A DNA stretch of 13,346 bases from Bacteroidota bacterium (GTDB taxonomy: Bacteria; Bacteroidota; Bacteroidia; Bacteroidales; VadinHA17), in the NCBI GenBank assembly GCA_015222065.1, contig JADFUQ010000114.1, positions 1-13,346 on the forward strand, written 5' to 3'. This document shows, in pieces, positions 13,343-13,346 of this stretch. The notes under the pieces were generated by a model. It worked only from the letters and a program-made list of their open reading frames with translations. It searched no databases and had not been told where the DNA came from. Both the position numbers and the translations under genes were made by a program. Each line of letters opens with the position of its first letter. Position 1 is the first letter of the stretch.

Positions 13343-13346
13343 GGTG

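Overview
The window looks like chromosomal DNA of a member of the Bacteroidota, probably Bacteroidales/Marinilabiliales-like. The evidence is the low GC, a type IX secretion (T9SS, Por) C-terminal sorting tail, an SPII lipoprotein, the large Bacteroidetes-type signal peptidase I, promoter-like TAnnTTTG boxes upstream of several genes, and weak Shine-Dalgarno use. No rRNA, tRNA, CRISPR array or intact transposase gene was seen.

Layout. (1) 1-1750 is accessory or decayed DNA. A cluster of REP-like hairpins lies between imperfect inverted repeats (164-176 and 527-540). It abuts a 5'-truncated T9SS cargo gene (542-925). A small unknown lipoprotein gene (1051-1497) follows, then a second broken T9SS tail (1576-1635) and an intrinsic terminator. 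(2) 1755-4968 is the translation operon thrS-infC-rpmI-rplT. infC appears to start at a rare AUA codon, a candidate L20-binding leader lies before rplT, and a clear terminator follows rplT. (3) 5596-8045 holds dapB (lysine/diaminopimelate pathway) and lepB (signal peptidase I), each preceded by a long palindromic repeat. (4) 8292-11021 on the minus strand holds a Tat-exported DUF362 protein gene followed by a membrane polyferredoxin that reads as a NapH-NapG-like fusion. The DNA between them is two tandem copies of a ~104 bp unit. (5) 11105-13211 holds larC and larE, two of the three genes for the nickel-pincer nucleotide (NPN) cofactor. Neither larB nor larA is in the window.

Two things stand out. 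First, nearly all long intergenic spaces are filled with sequences of 7-bp period. Three long palindromes (A 5211-5418, B 6370-6535, C 8101-8235) have six arms that are all built from N4CAA heptamers interrupted by one conserved 11-mer of the form ATAAATNNCAA. Other heptamer arrays with different units occur at 5134-5163, 5485-5518 and 12280-12347, and possibly in the loop at 13304-13330. They look like one family of heptamer-based intergenic elements. Second, NPN cofactor genes (larC, larE) sit divergently from a Tat-exported DUF362 protein and an 8-motif polyferredoxin. The DUF362 protein has a His/His/Lys/His spacing that loosely recalls LarA. That link is speculative but testable.

The genes serve translation (thrS operon), cell-wall/lysine synthesis (dapB), protein export (lepB), and a possible redox/NPN module (DUF362, polyferredoxin, larC, larE).
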